From Eublepharis macularius (taxonomy: Eukaryota; Chordata; Lepidosauria; Squamata; Eublepharidae), in NCBI RefSeq assembly GCF_028583425.1, contig NC_072806.1:36688001-36752000 (forward strand): a stretch of DNA of 64,000 nt, given 5' to 3'. Every line of letters starts with the position of its first letter. Positions within the stretch are counted from its first letter, which is position 1. A model generated the notes under the pieces. The model saw only the letters and a list, made by a program, of their open reading frames with translations. It was not told where the DNA came from and made no database searches. Made by a program: the position numbers and the translations under genes. Positions 43,401-54,051 of the stretch are shown here, in pieces.

Positions 43401-44125
43401 TGTTGAGACGAGTGAAACTGTTGTGTCTGGAAACGTGAAATTTTTGGACAGAAAAAAACTTCAGATATTTTAGAAAAAATTGAAATACATGCAATACTAT
43501 TAAACCTAAACCAATTTTACTGCTTTAACAACATAAACTGCATACTTTATAACTTAGCATATAAAATTGGAATATATGCAATATTTATGGGATTTAAAAA
43601 TTATAAATACTGCCATTTTCTATAAGCAAAACTGCAAATATGTCTACTATTTGAGAAAGAAGTGTGAATTGATGCACCCTGTGCTACCTTAGCACATTTA
43701 TCTTAATTTTTGCTATCAGAAAAGTAGAAAAAATAGAGGAGTTAAACAAAATATACAGCTTTGTGGTAAATAACATTAAATATATTCTATGGTCAGAAAA
43801 AGGGGTCACACTTTAAAAACAAAAGTATCAGCATCTCACGTCTCTAATCAAAATTAGTTTCTGAAATGTTTGCTTGTGAAACAAGCTTCTCTACGCTTTC
43901 ATACCTTCTAGGTGCAGAAATGCATCTTGGATTTAAGAGCTATATATGTCTACGACATGCCCATCTTGTCTTTAAGAGCATTTCACTCATTCTAAAAGAG
44001 AACATATTGCATAGTTTTTTTCCTGTACTTCCACAAATTTCCAATTTTTCTGTCAGAAAAAAAAGAGAAAAACTCCCCCCTCCTCCATTCTCTCCCCCCC
44101 CCTTTTCTGGGCCTTCACATCTCTA
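43401..44125. other. AT-rich intergenic DNA
   Basis: No gene or repeat recognised. Confidence 0.55.
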
Positions 44126-44129
44126 GTTG

Positions 44130-45060
44130 GGTTGGAACACAGGGGGAGAGGCAGTTCTGTAGATATGATAGAACAAGGCCGCAAAGAGCTTTGTACGAAA
44201 TAAAGGCCTTGGATTGAGCCAAGTAACTGATGGGCAGCCAATGGAGTGGTTGTTGAATGGCAGTAATATGTATGTTCTGCCTAGCTCCCGGTACTAGCCA
44301 AGCGATGGCATTCTGTACCAACTGGAGTTTCGGAGTTGACTTCGAGGGAAAACCAATGTAGAGTGCATTACAGTAGTCTAGATCCAGAGGACTTAGCCGT
44401 GTTAGTCTGTAGTTGCAAAATAGTAAAGAGTCCAGTAGCACCTTTAAGGCTAACCAACTTTACTGTAGCATAAACATTCGAGAACCGCAGCTCTCTTCAT
44501 CAGATGCATCATCAGCTTTCGAGAACTACCGTTTTCTTCGTCAGATGCATCGTCGGCTTTCAAGAACCACCGTTTTCTTCGTCAGATGCATCGTCAGCTT
44601 TCGAGAACCACAGCTCTCTTCATCAGATGCAACTTTATTGTAGCATAAGCTTTCGAGAACCACAGCTCTCTTCGTCAGATGCACGGTTGCATCTGACAAA
44701 GAGAGCTGTGGTTCTCGAAAGCTTATGCTACAATAAAGTTGGTTAGTCTTAAAGGTGCTACTGGACTCTTTCCTATTTTACAGTCTTGATGTTAACATTA
44801 TGTGGATTCAGGTGGCCAAATCAGCCTTGTCAAGGTAGGGGACCATCTGCGAGCTAGGCTGAGCTGGAAGAAAGCATTTTTTCCATCTGCACTCGCTGCA
44901 CTTGTTCTCCAGCTGCAATTCTGAATCCAGTATAACCCCTAGCCTCTTAGCTAAGTCAGCTGAGCCCCATCAAAGGTGGGGAGCACAAAGCCAGCATCAC
45001 TTCTGTCTTGCCTGGGATCAGTTTCAGCCTCTGAACCACCACAACTCACATTTGCTTTAA
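44130..45060 (-). mobile_element. L2/CR1-like LINE fragment interrupted by a hammerhead-like repeat
   Basis: The minus strand encodes LDYCNALYIGFPSKSTPKLQ and 'HITAIQQPLHWLPISY', hallmarks of the L2/CR1 reverse-transcriptase C-terminus. The two halves (44130-44380 and 44781-45060) are separated by the palindromic repeat at 44381-44780. Confidence 0.8.
44381..44780. repeat. Hammerhead-like palindromic repeat with internal tandem expansion
   Basis: It opens GATCCAGAGGACTTAGCCGT and ends GGACTCTTTCCTATTTTACA. Between 44465 and 44690 about five units of roughly 41 bp repeat the core 'CTTTCGAGAACCAC...CTTCGTCAGATGCA'. It is inserted in a LINE. Confidence 0.88.
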
Positions 45061-45225
45061 AATGAGCAAATATCCTCTGGTCTATGCCCTCATCACTCTG
45101 GAATTCTCTCTGCCCAGCATTCGACCCCTCCTTATATTCCACTTTGAACCAGGAGAATTTGTAACATGAAATTGTGTCTGCCAATGGTTTCACTTTCTTC
45201 AGTTCATTGGTACCTTCCACCCACA

Positions 45226-45659
45226 TAGGGTTGCCGGCTCCAAGTTGGAAAATTCCTGGAGATCTGGGGGGTGAAACCTGGAGAAACCTGGAGAAAGAGG
45301 GGTCTGGGGAAGGAAAGGACCTTGGCATGGCATAATTCCATAGAGTCCACCCCCCAAAGTAGCCATTTTCTCCAGGTGAACTGATCTCTGTGGCCTGGAG
45401 ACCAGGGCCGTTTCCACACAGCTTACCTGTGCTCATAACGTCCCTGTAGATTGCGCAAAAAATGCGGAAGATTGCATTTCCTCATGCTAGATTTGCACGA
45501 TGTCGCGTGACATCACGCAAATCTCATGCGAGGAAACGCGATCTTGTGCAATTTTTGCGCGATCTACCGGGACATTATGAGCACAGGTAAGCCATGTGGA
45601 AACGGCCCAGCTTTAATTCCAGGGGATCTCCAGCTACTACCTGGAGGCTGGCAACCCTA
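45226..45659. mobile_element. TAGGGTTGCC-family hAT-type element split by a GGCC palindrome
   Basis: The ends are TAGGGTTGCC and GGCAACCCTA. The flanks CACCCACA and CTCCCACA agree at 7 of 8 positions. The host sequence GCCTGGAGACCAG resumes after the insertion as CTTTAATTCC. Confidence 0.88.
45406..45607. mobile_element. GGCC palindrome family, copy 5 (nested)
   Basis: GGCCGTTTCCACACAGCTTA and complement mark the ends, with CAG on both sides (45403-45405 and 45608-45610). It is inserted in the older hAT-type element, so it is the younger of the two. Confidence 0.92.
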
Positions 45660-47423
45660 CTCCCACATTACCCATGCGCAGATGTGCATTAATGCACGAC
45701 TGCAGGAAGTCAGTGATTTCGTCAAGGTTCTTTTTGTGCGGTGTTTTACTGATGGGCATGGCGCACTCCTGCACACTGGCCCCCACAAAAAGAACCTTGA
45801 TGCAACTTTACTCATAATGAATCATTTCAGTATTACTTGGGGGCACTGCTTTATCCATTCACACATGCGCATCAGTAACCTGGAAGAGGGGGGGAACCTA
45901 TGAATCGAAGGGACTGGAAACAGCAACAAACTACACATGGAGAATCCTCAGTACAAAACTTAGAAATTAAAAAAATGGGGAAATGGATAATTTCTATAGC
46001 ATTGGTTCCACTTCTGAAGCAAGAGCAGGTAACTCAGAATTCCAAAATCCAGGGAGAAACTTGTAATAAGACTGTTTCAGAAGCGTTTGCCACACTAAGG
46101 TGAGATCATGAGGTTAGGTAGATACAATAGACTCTTGTCGCGTGCAGATTCATGGCCTGCAATTTCACAGCCTGACCACATGATGTGGAGAGAGGCTTAT
46201 CTCCCTCCCCAGTTATAGCCCCCAAAAGTGAATGATAGAGAGCATGGTAAAGAGGAGGTAAAAAGGCAAAAACAAGGGGAGAACACAGGAATAAAACATC
46301 AGTTATCCTCCATTTGGTGTTACCATACGGCCTCCAGCTGTTTTTTCTCCCACCACGCCATCATTATTATCATTACATAGTTACATTTTGCAGGAACTGT
46401 GGTAGTTTACAGGAACTGTGGTAGTTTGCTACTGCGGGCAGCAGACCTTCTGCCTCCCAGCTGTTCACTGTGATTCCGGGAATGGATCCCAGCATTCCAA
46501 ACCCAGAATGGTTATCCTCCACATTAATAAGCACAAGCGCGCCTGTTTCCGTTTGACACACCCTGAAGAAGCTACAGCCTCGGATAGATCCAAGTTCCAT
46601 ATCTCAGTCCTGTGAAAGTCACATGGAAGTCAACCATCTTTGCATATCTGATCTCAAGACATCAGCTCAGCAGAGACTTGGGAGCTGACGCTGTGTACAA
46701 ACACTCCAGCGGAGCCTCTAAATGGCAACCGGTTTCTTCTGAATTCTTGTCCGCCTGCCAATGAAATGTGGAGGATCAAGCTAAGCAAATCTCCCTGTCG
46801 ACTTCAAAGGGCCACGTGTATTTGCTGTCTGCTGGAGAGCCACAAAGCCTTTTCCCTTTTGACCCGACTCGTCATCAAAGGAACCACAATGCCACATTTA
46901 GCCACTGGTGACAGGGAGGCGGCAAGGGACACTGGAAGCACGTCAGATGCTGTGTGCCCTTGTTTACCAAGGACTGGCTCCCTTTTCTTCCTGTCGTCCC
47001 TGGTAAATTGTCGTTTCTGTTTCATCTTTGGAGGGAAGTTGGGGAGTGGGCTTTTTTAAAAAGATAACTTTTTATTTCTATTTTATACTTTTTTCAGTAT
47101 TAACAAAATGTAAACTTCTAACACCAAACTAGTGATTTATATAACATTTAAGATACTGAGTTAAACAACCTGATATACAGATTTTTATAACATATACAAT
47201 TAATATAAAAGAAAATCCTTATTTTTTGGTAAGAGTTGTCAGTTGCAGCATGGTTGGTTACATATTCAAGAAATGGGGGGCATTTTTCTATATATGAAGA
47301 CTGATAATTGGGATTATTCATAGATGTGATCTGACCAGTTATTTTTCCCATTAGGGGAGCGAGCTTTTTAAAAATATTTGCTTCTAGGCATCGATGTAAG
47401 ATTGCAAGTGTGGGCACTTAATG
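45660..47423. other. Intergenic, no recognised feature
   Basis: Apparently unique DNA on both strands. 47045-47420 is AT-rich. Confidence 0.55.
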
Positions 47424-47431
47424 CGCACAAG

Positions 47432-47908
47432 CAGGGGTCATTTCGTAGAAAAAGAGCTGCAGGAACTCATTAGCATAACTCATTAGCGTATGCCACGCCC
47501 CTTGGCATCAGCGGAAATGTGTCATTAGCATGGCTGATTTGCATATGTCACACCCCTTGTCCTCATCTATCCTGGCTGTTTTGGACTCAATCCTGGCCAT
47601 TCAGGGCCAAAATTGGGCCCAAAATGGCAAAAGGGGGCTGAAAATGGCTGGAAAGGGACCCCAAATGGTCAGAATTGGGCCGCTGCTGAGCAGGAGAGTG
47701 ATCCACCGCTTGTAAGAGGCTTGATCCTGGTTGTTTTGGGACCAATCCTGGCTGTTTTAGGCCCAATCCTGGCCATTTTGGGCACAATCCAGGCCAAAGT
47801 GGACCCAAAATGGCCAAAAATCAGATGGGCGGGGCCACCTGACATGTGACCTCTTTGGAGAACTACCGGAACTGCGGTCCTGTGCGTTCCCCCTCAAAAT
47901 GAGCCCTG
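47432..47908 (+). mobile_element. hAT-type non-autonomous element, CAGGGGTCATTTC family
   Basis: The flanks CGCACAAG and CACACAAG agree at 7 of 8 positions. It is the longest copy (477 bp), with an extra run of GGCCATTTTGGG-type internal repeats. Confidence 0.88.
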
Positions 47909-47917
47909 CACACAAGA

Positions 47918-48095
47918 CAGTGTGGTATAGTGGTTAGTTTGTTGAACTGAGTGGGAGACCTACGTTTCTGCTCAGCCATGAAGCTTATCTTGGCTGGTTT
48001 GCCAAATCTGCCTCAGGGGGTGGATGTGAAGGAAAAATGGTAACAGGCAGATTATAGATACTACCTGGCATTCCTTAGAGGAAGGGCAGAATAAA
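47918..48095 (+). mobile_element. tRNA-derived SINE, decayed (Sauria type)
   Basis: The A-box region 'CAGTGTGGTATAGTGGTTAG' and 'GTGGGAGACCTACGTTTCTG' are recognisable. The 3' half is diverged. Confidence 0.6.
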
Positions 48096-48269
48096 GATCA
48101 AATGTGTGAAGCTCTCATTCTTTCGGCAGTCACCACAAACAGTCTTTTCTACATTTGAACAGATGCAGTTGCCTTATACTGGGGGCCTAACTGCACGTCA
48201 TATTTCTCCCAGGATGACCCCAAGTCTGATCATAGATGGGTTCTGGAAGCTCTGTGCTTCCCTGACATG

Positions 48270-48480
48270 TGTGACCCCAAGTCACCCCAAGTCAGATCAG
48301 GATCTTATCAGATTTTGGGAGCTAAGCAAGGTCAGCCCTGGTCAGTACTTGGATGAGTCAACTCACCACCAAGGAAGTCCGGGGTCACTATGTGGAGGCA
48401 GGCAGCCCTTCCCCTGCTTGGTTGGCACCGTTTTCTTGACCCTGAAACAGCCTTGGGAAGCTGCTACCTGCCCCCTTGCG
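48270..48480 (+). mobile_element. 5S-rRNA-derived SINE
   Basis: 'GGGAGCTAAGCAAGGTCAGC' and CCTGGTCAGTACTTGGATGA match the 5S rRNA internal promoter. The SINE tail is partly lost. Confidence 0.82.
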
Positions 48481-48499
48481 AAAACAGACTTGTAACTAT

Positions 48500-48605
48500 G
48501 GTTGTTGTGGATTTTCCAGGCTGTTTGGCTATGGTCTTGGCACTGTAGTTCCTGACGTTTCACCAGCAGCTGTGACTGGCATCTTCAGAGGTGTAGCACC
48601 AAAAG
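48500..48605 (-). repeat. Repeat with a CUGAAGA-hairpin-GAAACG motif
   Basis: The minus strand reads CTGAAGA-T-GCCAG...CTGGT-GAAACG, then 'TCAGGAACTACAGTGCCAAG' and 'GGAAAATCCACAAC'. The family is widespread in squamates. By motif it may be a Penelope-like element tail; that is inference. Confidence 0.55.
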
Positions 48606-48984
48606 ACAGAGATTAGCTGGTAATAAGGAATTGTGTTATTTAGATTAGGTTTCTATTTTTCTTCTACTACTACAAGAATGCAATTGAATATGAATCAGCT
48701 TGCAATATACTGGCTTGGAGAGTGTTTCACCACGTATGATCCCACAGTTTCCTGACTGTGCAGCTTTGCTACAACTAACAAATACCCCCAAGTCTAATGT
48801 CATATGACTTCCTGTCCTGTGCTGGCATCTGAGTGGGCTATGAGAAGTTGGCCCCAGATTTGGAAAGATTCAAGACCACCACAATAAGGCATCATGCATG
48901 CATCATGTAGTGCGTACATAACCTGCTATCCGAGTTATACAGTGACCTTTGATGAGAGAATAGGGAGTTCCCAGAACACAAAAC
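48606..48984. other. Intergenic, no recognised feature
   Basis: No gene or repeat recognised. Confidence 0.5.
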
Positions 48985-48987
48985 AGA

Positions 48988-49179
48988 GGCCATTTCCAGA
49001 CGGCTTACCTTCTGCCGCTCCATGCCACAACGAACGCGAAATATCGTGTTTTCTCGCATGAGTTTTGCGCGATGTTGCGCAAAACTCACGTGAGAAAACG
49101 TGCTATTTCGCGTTTTCTCCGGCACGAGCCATGACGTTGTGGCATGGAGCAGTACAAGGTAAGCCGTCTGGAAACAGCC
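48988..49179. mobile_element. GGCC palindrome family, copy 6
   Basis: GGCCATTTCCAGACGGCTTA and its near complement mark the ends, flanked by AGA on both sides (48985-48987 and 49180-49182). The right arm has an extra segment near 49108-49135 without a partner in the left arm. Confidence 0.9.
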
Positions 49180-50014
49180 AGAGTTATTTTCCTCTGCAAA
49201 GTATTGGAGAGTTTGTATTTGTTAGAGATGTTCAGGTCTCGTCTCGTCTCCCCTGAAATGCATTCTGGGAAACTCCCCATCACTCATGACGTGTGCAGAC
49301 AGGGAACTGCAGTGGAAAATAATGTAGAGATTGCCAAATAGAGAAGAGACAGCCCAAGCCAATTTGGTGCTTTAAGGCTGATCTAAATTTGTATAAAATA
49401 GCAACCACAGCCCCCTCCCTCAACTTAGATCGGTGTAACAGTGTTGGGGAGAATTAAAAAAAAACTTTCTGAACTAATGCCATTTTCCTAATCTCAATTC
49501 ACCTGCTCACCTGTACAAGGGATGATGATGATGGAGAGTGCCTTCAAGTCATAGCTGACTTATGGTGACCCCTGGTACAAGGTATGTCGGAGTGGATATG
49601 CTGCGCGTAGGCAGGAACTTCTCCCAACATTTAAATAACCACTAGCAAAGTTGTGCTCTCCCGATCCCAAGTGTGGCACAGAGTATTGTGCCAGTCAAAC
49701 GTGGCAGCAAGACTTCAAAGCGAAGTACGAGGTCAGCCCACTCCATCCAGGCACACAAAGCAAACAGGAACAGTTCCTATTGCGCTGGCATATGAGTAAG
49801 GACTGCAGGACAAAAGTGTGGGACTGAAAGAATTTCCCTGAACTGCTACTGAGTTGATTTGCATCCAAAAACATGTTTGGATTGCTGAGATTGCTGTGTA
49901 TTGTTACCTAAGCAAAAGGAGGGGGGGGGGCTCAGCGCAATGCAGGTTTTAATTGTCATAGAAATGCACACAATCTCTCCTCGTCAGTTTCTCAGCAGTA
50001 AAATGGGAATCATA
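49180..50014. other. Intergenic, mostly unrecognised
   Basis: A short 5S-SINE tail fragment lies at about 49530-49580 ('GCCTTCAAGTCATAGCTGAC'). The rest is unrecognised. Confidence 0.5.
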
Positions 50015-50022
50015 GTGAACAG

Positions 50023-50269
50023 CAGGGCTTTTTTTTTCTGGGAAAAGAGGGGGTGGAACTCAGTGGGTTGCCCTCGGAGAAAGTGGTCACATGGCTGGTG
50101 GCCCCGCCCCCTGATCTCCAAACAGAGGGGAGTTTAGATTGCCTGCTGCAGCAGGCAATCTAAACTCCCCTCTGTCTGGAGATCAGGGGGCGGGGCCACC
50201 AGCCATGTGACCATTTTCAAGAGGCGCAGGAACTCCGTTCCACGGCGTTCCAGCTGAAAAAAAGCCCTG
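50023..50269. mobile_element. hAT-type palindromic MITE, CAGGGCTTTTTT family, copy 6
   Basis: A perfect 8-bp duplication GTGAACAG lies at 50015-50022 and 50270-50277. It is the cleanest palindrome of the set, centred on GCCTGCTGCAGCAGGC. Confidence 0.96.
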
Positions 50270-50277
50270 GTGAACAG

Positions 50278-51999
50278 CATAGGGGAATTTGAGGCGGGAG
50301 CTCCGGATTCTTGCTCCAAGGCAGGGCAAGACGTGCCAGGCCTGCTTCCGTTCCAGTCTGGTTTGCCTTCACTCAGATTGGGGTCTGCATTTTGCTCAAA
50401 GGCCATCCAGTCTCTGTCCCTCCACCCACTGGCCCGTTCACAATCCTCATTCCTTTCCCCAAATGTATTTGGCAGTGGCAGCAAAATCCCACACGTGGCC
50501 AGTTCACTAATCAAGCAAGCCAAGTGTGGGCCAAATTGGCAAAGGGCACCGACAAGAGAGCCTTGTACCCGTTGTTGCCTCTCAGATGTGTGTCGCTGCT
50601 GCTGCCTGGGATCAGGAAGATGGCACTGGAGGAGGCATCTAGATGATGTTTCAACTCTCTTAATCAAACATGTACAATTTCTATATTTTGTTTTAATTTA
50701 ATGCATTGCTTAAAGGTCTGTCATCTCGTAAACTGACCTTGATAAATCTCTCGACATAATAGGACTAATAAGAATTATTTTGCCTTGCAACATATTTTTC
50801 ATAGCGTTTTCTAGGGCAGACTGACCCTTAGTGTCCCACAGGGCTTTTCCTGACCCACATGGATCCCGAGATGGGGATGCTCTTCTACCCCAGGAGTGAA
50901 CAGCTGTAATCCAGGATACATCTTCTGTGTGCCTAATTTACAGTTACATTGTGGATATCATTTGAGTCAAAGAAAGGCACGGCATGCCACTAGACCTCAT
51001 GGAGGTGGCTCCAGTAGGTAACCTTCTCACTCCTGAAAAATGAATCTTTGATAATTGACAGAACAAGTAGTAGCTAGTGATCCAGTTCTGGCATAGCAGA
51101 ATCAACAAGTACGAGCGGGATAATGATATCACTTACTTTAAGGGTAAGGATTACAGAGATCTTATATGTGAAGTGCTCTGAGTACTTGAAATGTATTTTT
51201 CAAAATGTTCAGGGTTTTTTAACCTGGTAATTATAGTTGCAAGCCTCCAGATGACACAGATCACTTCCCCTGGAAAAAATGGCTGCTTTGGAAGGCAGCC
51301 AATCCCCTGCGAAGTAAGACAGCTGGACCCTTCTAGCTTTATACCAAATGTAGTTTCTTTATCCCCTCATTAATGCCTGAAAAAATATTCTGTATTTGTG
51401 GGGTGAGGAATCTGAGACCTTTTGACTCACCTACGGGGTCATGACCCTTAAGTGGGGTGCCAACCTAACAGTTCCCGCTGCAAAACAGAGCTGGTGCTAT
51501 TAAAGGACCTACTGGGTGCCACAGGAGACGGTAACCTTGTTGTGACCCGGCAGGTCTGCCTGCCAGTTTCACCTGTGCGCTCGCAAAGCAAACACTAGAC
51601 TGTTGGCAAAGGAGATTTGCCTGTCTGAACAGGTGTGGGCTGGGCCTCACTTTCTTTCAGGGGGTGACTGGGAGGTCACCTCTTTTCCCACCGACCTCAT
51701 AACATCCACAGTCATTTGCATGTCCCTACATCACAGTTAAAAACCTTCGACCTGCCACCCCAGTTCCTTCGTGGTAACTAATCATGATGAATGAGGTTAG
51801 AGAGCTCACAATAGCTCTCCTGGCAAAGACGTTGCCCTGGATTGCAGTGCTGTTTTTCAGGGGAACGTAACCAAATACAAATCTTGGCTAAACTGGTCAC
51901 ATGTACAGCCCAATGTGTTTCTATCAGTAAGCTGCTCCCATCGAAGTGGACATTTTGCTGCCTTCCTCAGCATTTCAGTAGCCATCTCATGAACTTTGT
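50278..51999. other. Intergenic, no recognised feature
   Basis: A long open frame on the minus strand (50667-50134) runs into the neighbouring MITE and has no recognisable domain. The rest is unrecognised. Confidence 0.5.
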
Positions 52000-52007
52000 G
52001 AGGAGGG

Positions 52008-52221
52008 TAGGGTTGCCAGCTCCAAGTTGGGATATTCCTGGAGATCTGGGGAGTGAAACCTGGAGAAAGTGGGGTTTGGGGAGGGAAAGGACCTTGGCAT
52101 GGCATAATTCCATAGAGTCCACCCCCAAAAGTAGCCATTTTCTCCAGGTGATCTCTGTGGCCTGGAGACCAGTTGTAATTCCGGGAGATCTCCAGCCACT
52201 ACCTTGAGGCTGGCAACCTTA
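52008..52221. mobile_element. TAGGGTTGCC-family hAT-type element
   Basis: The ends are TAGGGTTGCCAG and CTGGCAACCTTA, with a perfect 8-bp duplication GAGGAGGG at 52000-52007 and 52222-52229. Confidence 0.92.
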
Positions 52222-52229
52222 GAGGAGGG

Positions 52230-52836
52230 TCAGGTAATAATTCCCAATGCAGAGTGATGGTTTTTCATCTGGTAAGCAATTTGAAGAACCTGGATTGCAA
52301 ACCACAATAAGAGCTGTCCAGACCCATCCCGTGCTGTTAGGTGAATGCTTCGTGCGCAGGGAATATCCTTCTTATACCATTTGCAACGGTAAGATGATTA
52401 TCTTATCTTGTAAAACTCTTGATGGTTGTTAAGTGGACTTAGTCACGGAATCTGCACACTTTATACCAATCTCATGTGTCGGTATTTTGTATAAAACGTA
52501 CTTGGTTCTTACTCATCTATTTGCAGAGTATCAAAACATTATTTTCACATGAGTCAGAAACCTAGAATTTGCACCACACAGCCCAACGCATCCCCATTAC
52601 TAATAAATCTGCAAGCAAGATATTTGCAGCTGGTGCCAATAAAACAAGAGATTTCCCAATGGCTAAATTATTTATGTATCACCCAGGCCAGAATGTGGAC
52701 AAAGGTGCTAATTTTAGAGGGTCATATATGCTGGCTAAAAAGCAATTCACAGAGCTGACACTGTTCTTCCTGCCACGTTTCAACACTTATTCCTAATGGT
52801 GTGTGGGGCCCCAATCCTCCACAGGTGACACTCAGC
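52230..52836. other. Low-repeat intergenic block
   Basis: AT-rich unique DNA, a candidate for conserved noncoding sequence near HNF1B. No direct evidence beyond the lack of repeats. Confidence 0.4.
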
Positions 52837-52844
52837 AATGGGGT

Positions 52845-53060
52845 TAGGGTTGCCAACCTGCAGGTGGAGACTGGAGATCTCCCAGAATTACAACTCATCT
52901 CCAGGCGACAGAGCTCAGTTCCCTTGCAGAAAATGGCTGCTCTGGAGGAGGAACTCTATGGCATTATACCCTGCAGTCCCTCCCCTCCCCAAACCCCACC
53001 CTCCCCAGGCTCCACCTCCAAAATCTCCAGGTGTTTCCCAACCTTGAGTTGGCAACTCCA
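52845..53060. mobile_element. TAGGGTTGCC-family hAT-type element
   Basis: The ends are TAGGGTTGCCAA and TTGGCAACTCCA. The flanks AATGGGGT and AATGGAGT agree at 7 of 8 positions. Confidence 0.87.
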
Positions 53061-53065
53061 AATGG

Positions 53066-53181
53066 AGTATTTATTTGTTTAAAATATTTATACCCCACCT
53101 TTCCATTAGCCCCATGTGGTTTATAATAACAACCATAAGATCAGAAAAAAACCACAGTTAACAACATCATCCTAAATCTGC
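53066..53181 (-). mobile_element. LINE 3' tail fragment
   Basis: Plus strand 'TATTTATACCCCACCTTTCC' then CCACATGGTTTATAATAAC-like sequence: the reverse of a CR1/L2-like 3' terminus. MITE copy 7 is inserted at its far edge. Confidence 0.5.
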
Positions 53182-53189
53182 CAGATTGC

Positions 53190-53434
53190 CAGGGCTTTTT
53201 TTTCAGGGGGAACGCGGGGGAATGGAGTTCTGGAACCTCTTGAAAATGGTCACATGGCTGGTGGCCCCGCCCCCTGATCTCCAGACAGAGGGGAGTTGAG
53301 ATTGCCCTCCACAGAGGGCAATCTCAACTCCCCTCTGCCTGGAGATCAGGGGGCGGGGCCACCAGCCATGTGACCATTTTCTCCGAGGGCAACCCACTGA
53401 GTTCCACCACCTCTTTTCCCAGAAAAAAGCCCTG
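53190..53434. mobile_element. hAT-type palindromic MITE, CAGGGCTTTTTT family, copy 7
   Basis: The flanks CAGATTGC and CAGATAGC agree at 7 of 8 positions. The arms are nearly perfect. Confidence 0.93.
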
Positions 53435-54051
53435 CAGATAGCCCTCAGGAATTGCCTGGCAAACCAAGGATAAGGTTCCATTATGAAAAGTCTCTTTAAA
53501 AAGAACCACCTTATGAAAGGCCATCAGGGCTTTTAAACAGCTTGTGGGAGACAATTCCCAAACTCCAGGGCCACACCTGAAAAAGCCCAGGAGAGGACAG
53601 AACCAGGATATTTGACTTCTGCGCAGGGGCCAGGGACTGAACAGAGGAACTGCAGTTGGTTTAAGAACTGATACTCAGTTTGCCGTCTATAAATGACTGG
53701 AAAAGAAGGCAGGAGCTCTTAAAAATAAGACAAAATTTGTACCTGCTGCTTGGCAGTCATAGATGCAAATTTATACACAATTACTATACTTTCAGTAATG
53801 CCACACTGTACTGCCAGCTTAGTTTTGTTCATCCCACTGTGGATGGGGAACTTGTCAATGCCTGTTGCTCTCCCTTCTTATGGTTCGCCCTCTTGAATTC
53901 CCCGAAGACAGCCTGGTCACCGTGAGAAGCCTTGCTCCAACTGCTCAGGAATTGGGCCTCCACAGCCACTTCCGCTCATTTGACCAGACAGAAGCAGAAC
54001 CCAGACCTTTCAGAGGGCAGACCTCAACAAAGAGGACTGTCGTCTGAAAAG

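Noticed and set aside
44465-44690. CRISPR-like array
   Set aside because: The regular units have no unique spacers and belong to a known repeat in this window; the genome is eukaryotic.
50134-50667. 177-codon minus-strand open frame
   Set aside because: Its C-terminal part runs into a hAT-type MITE and no domain is recognisable.
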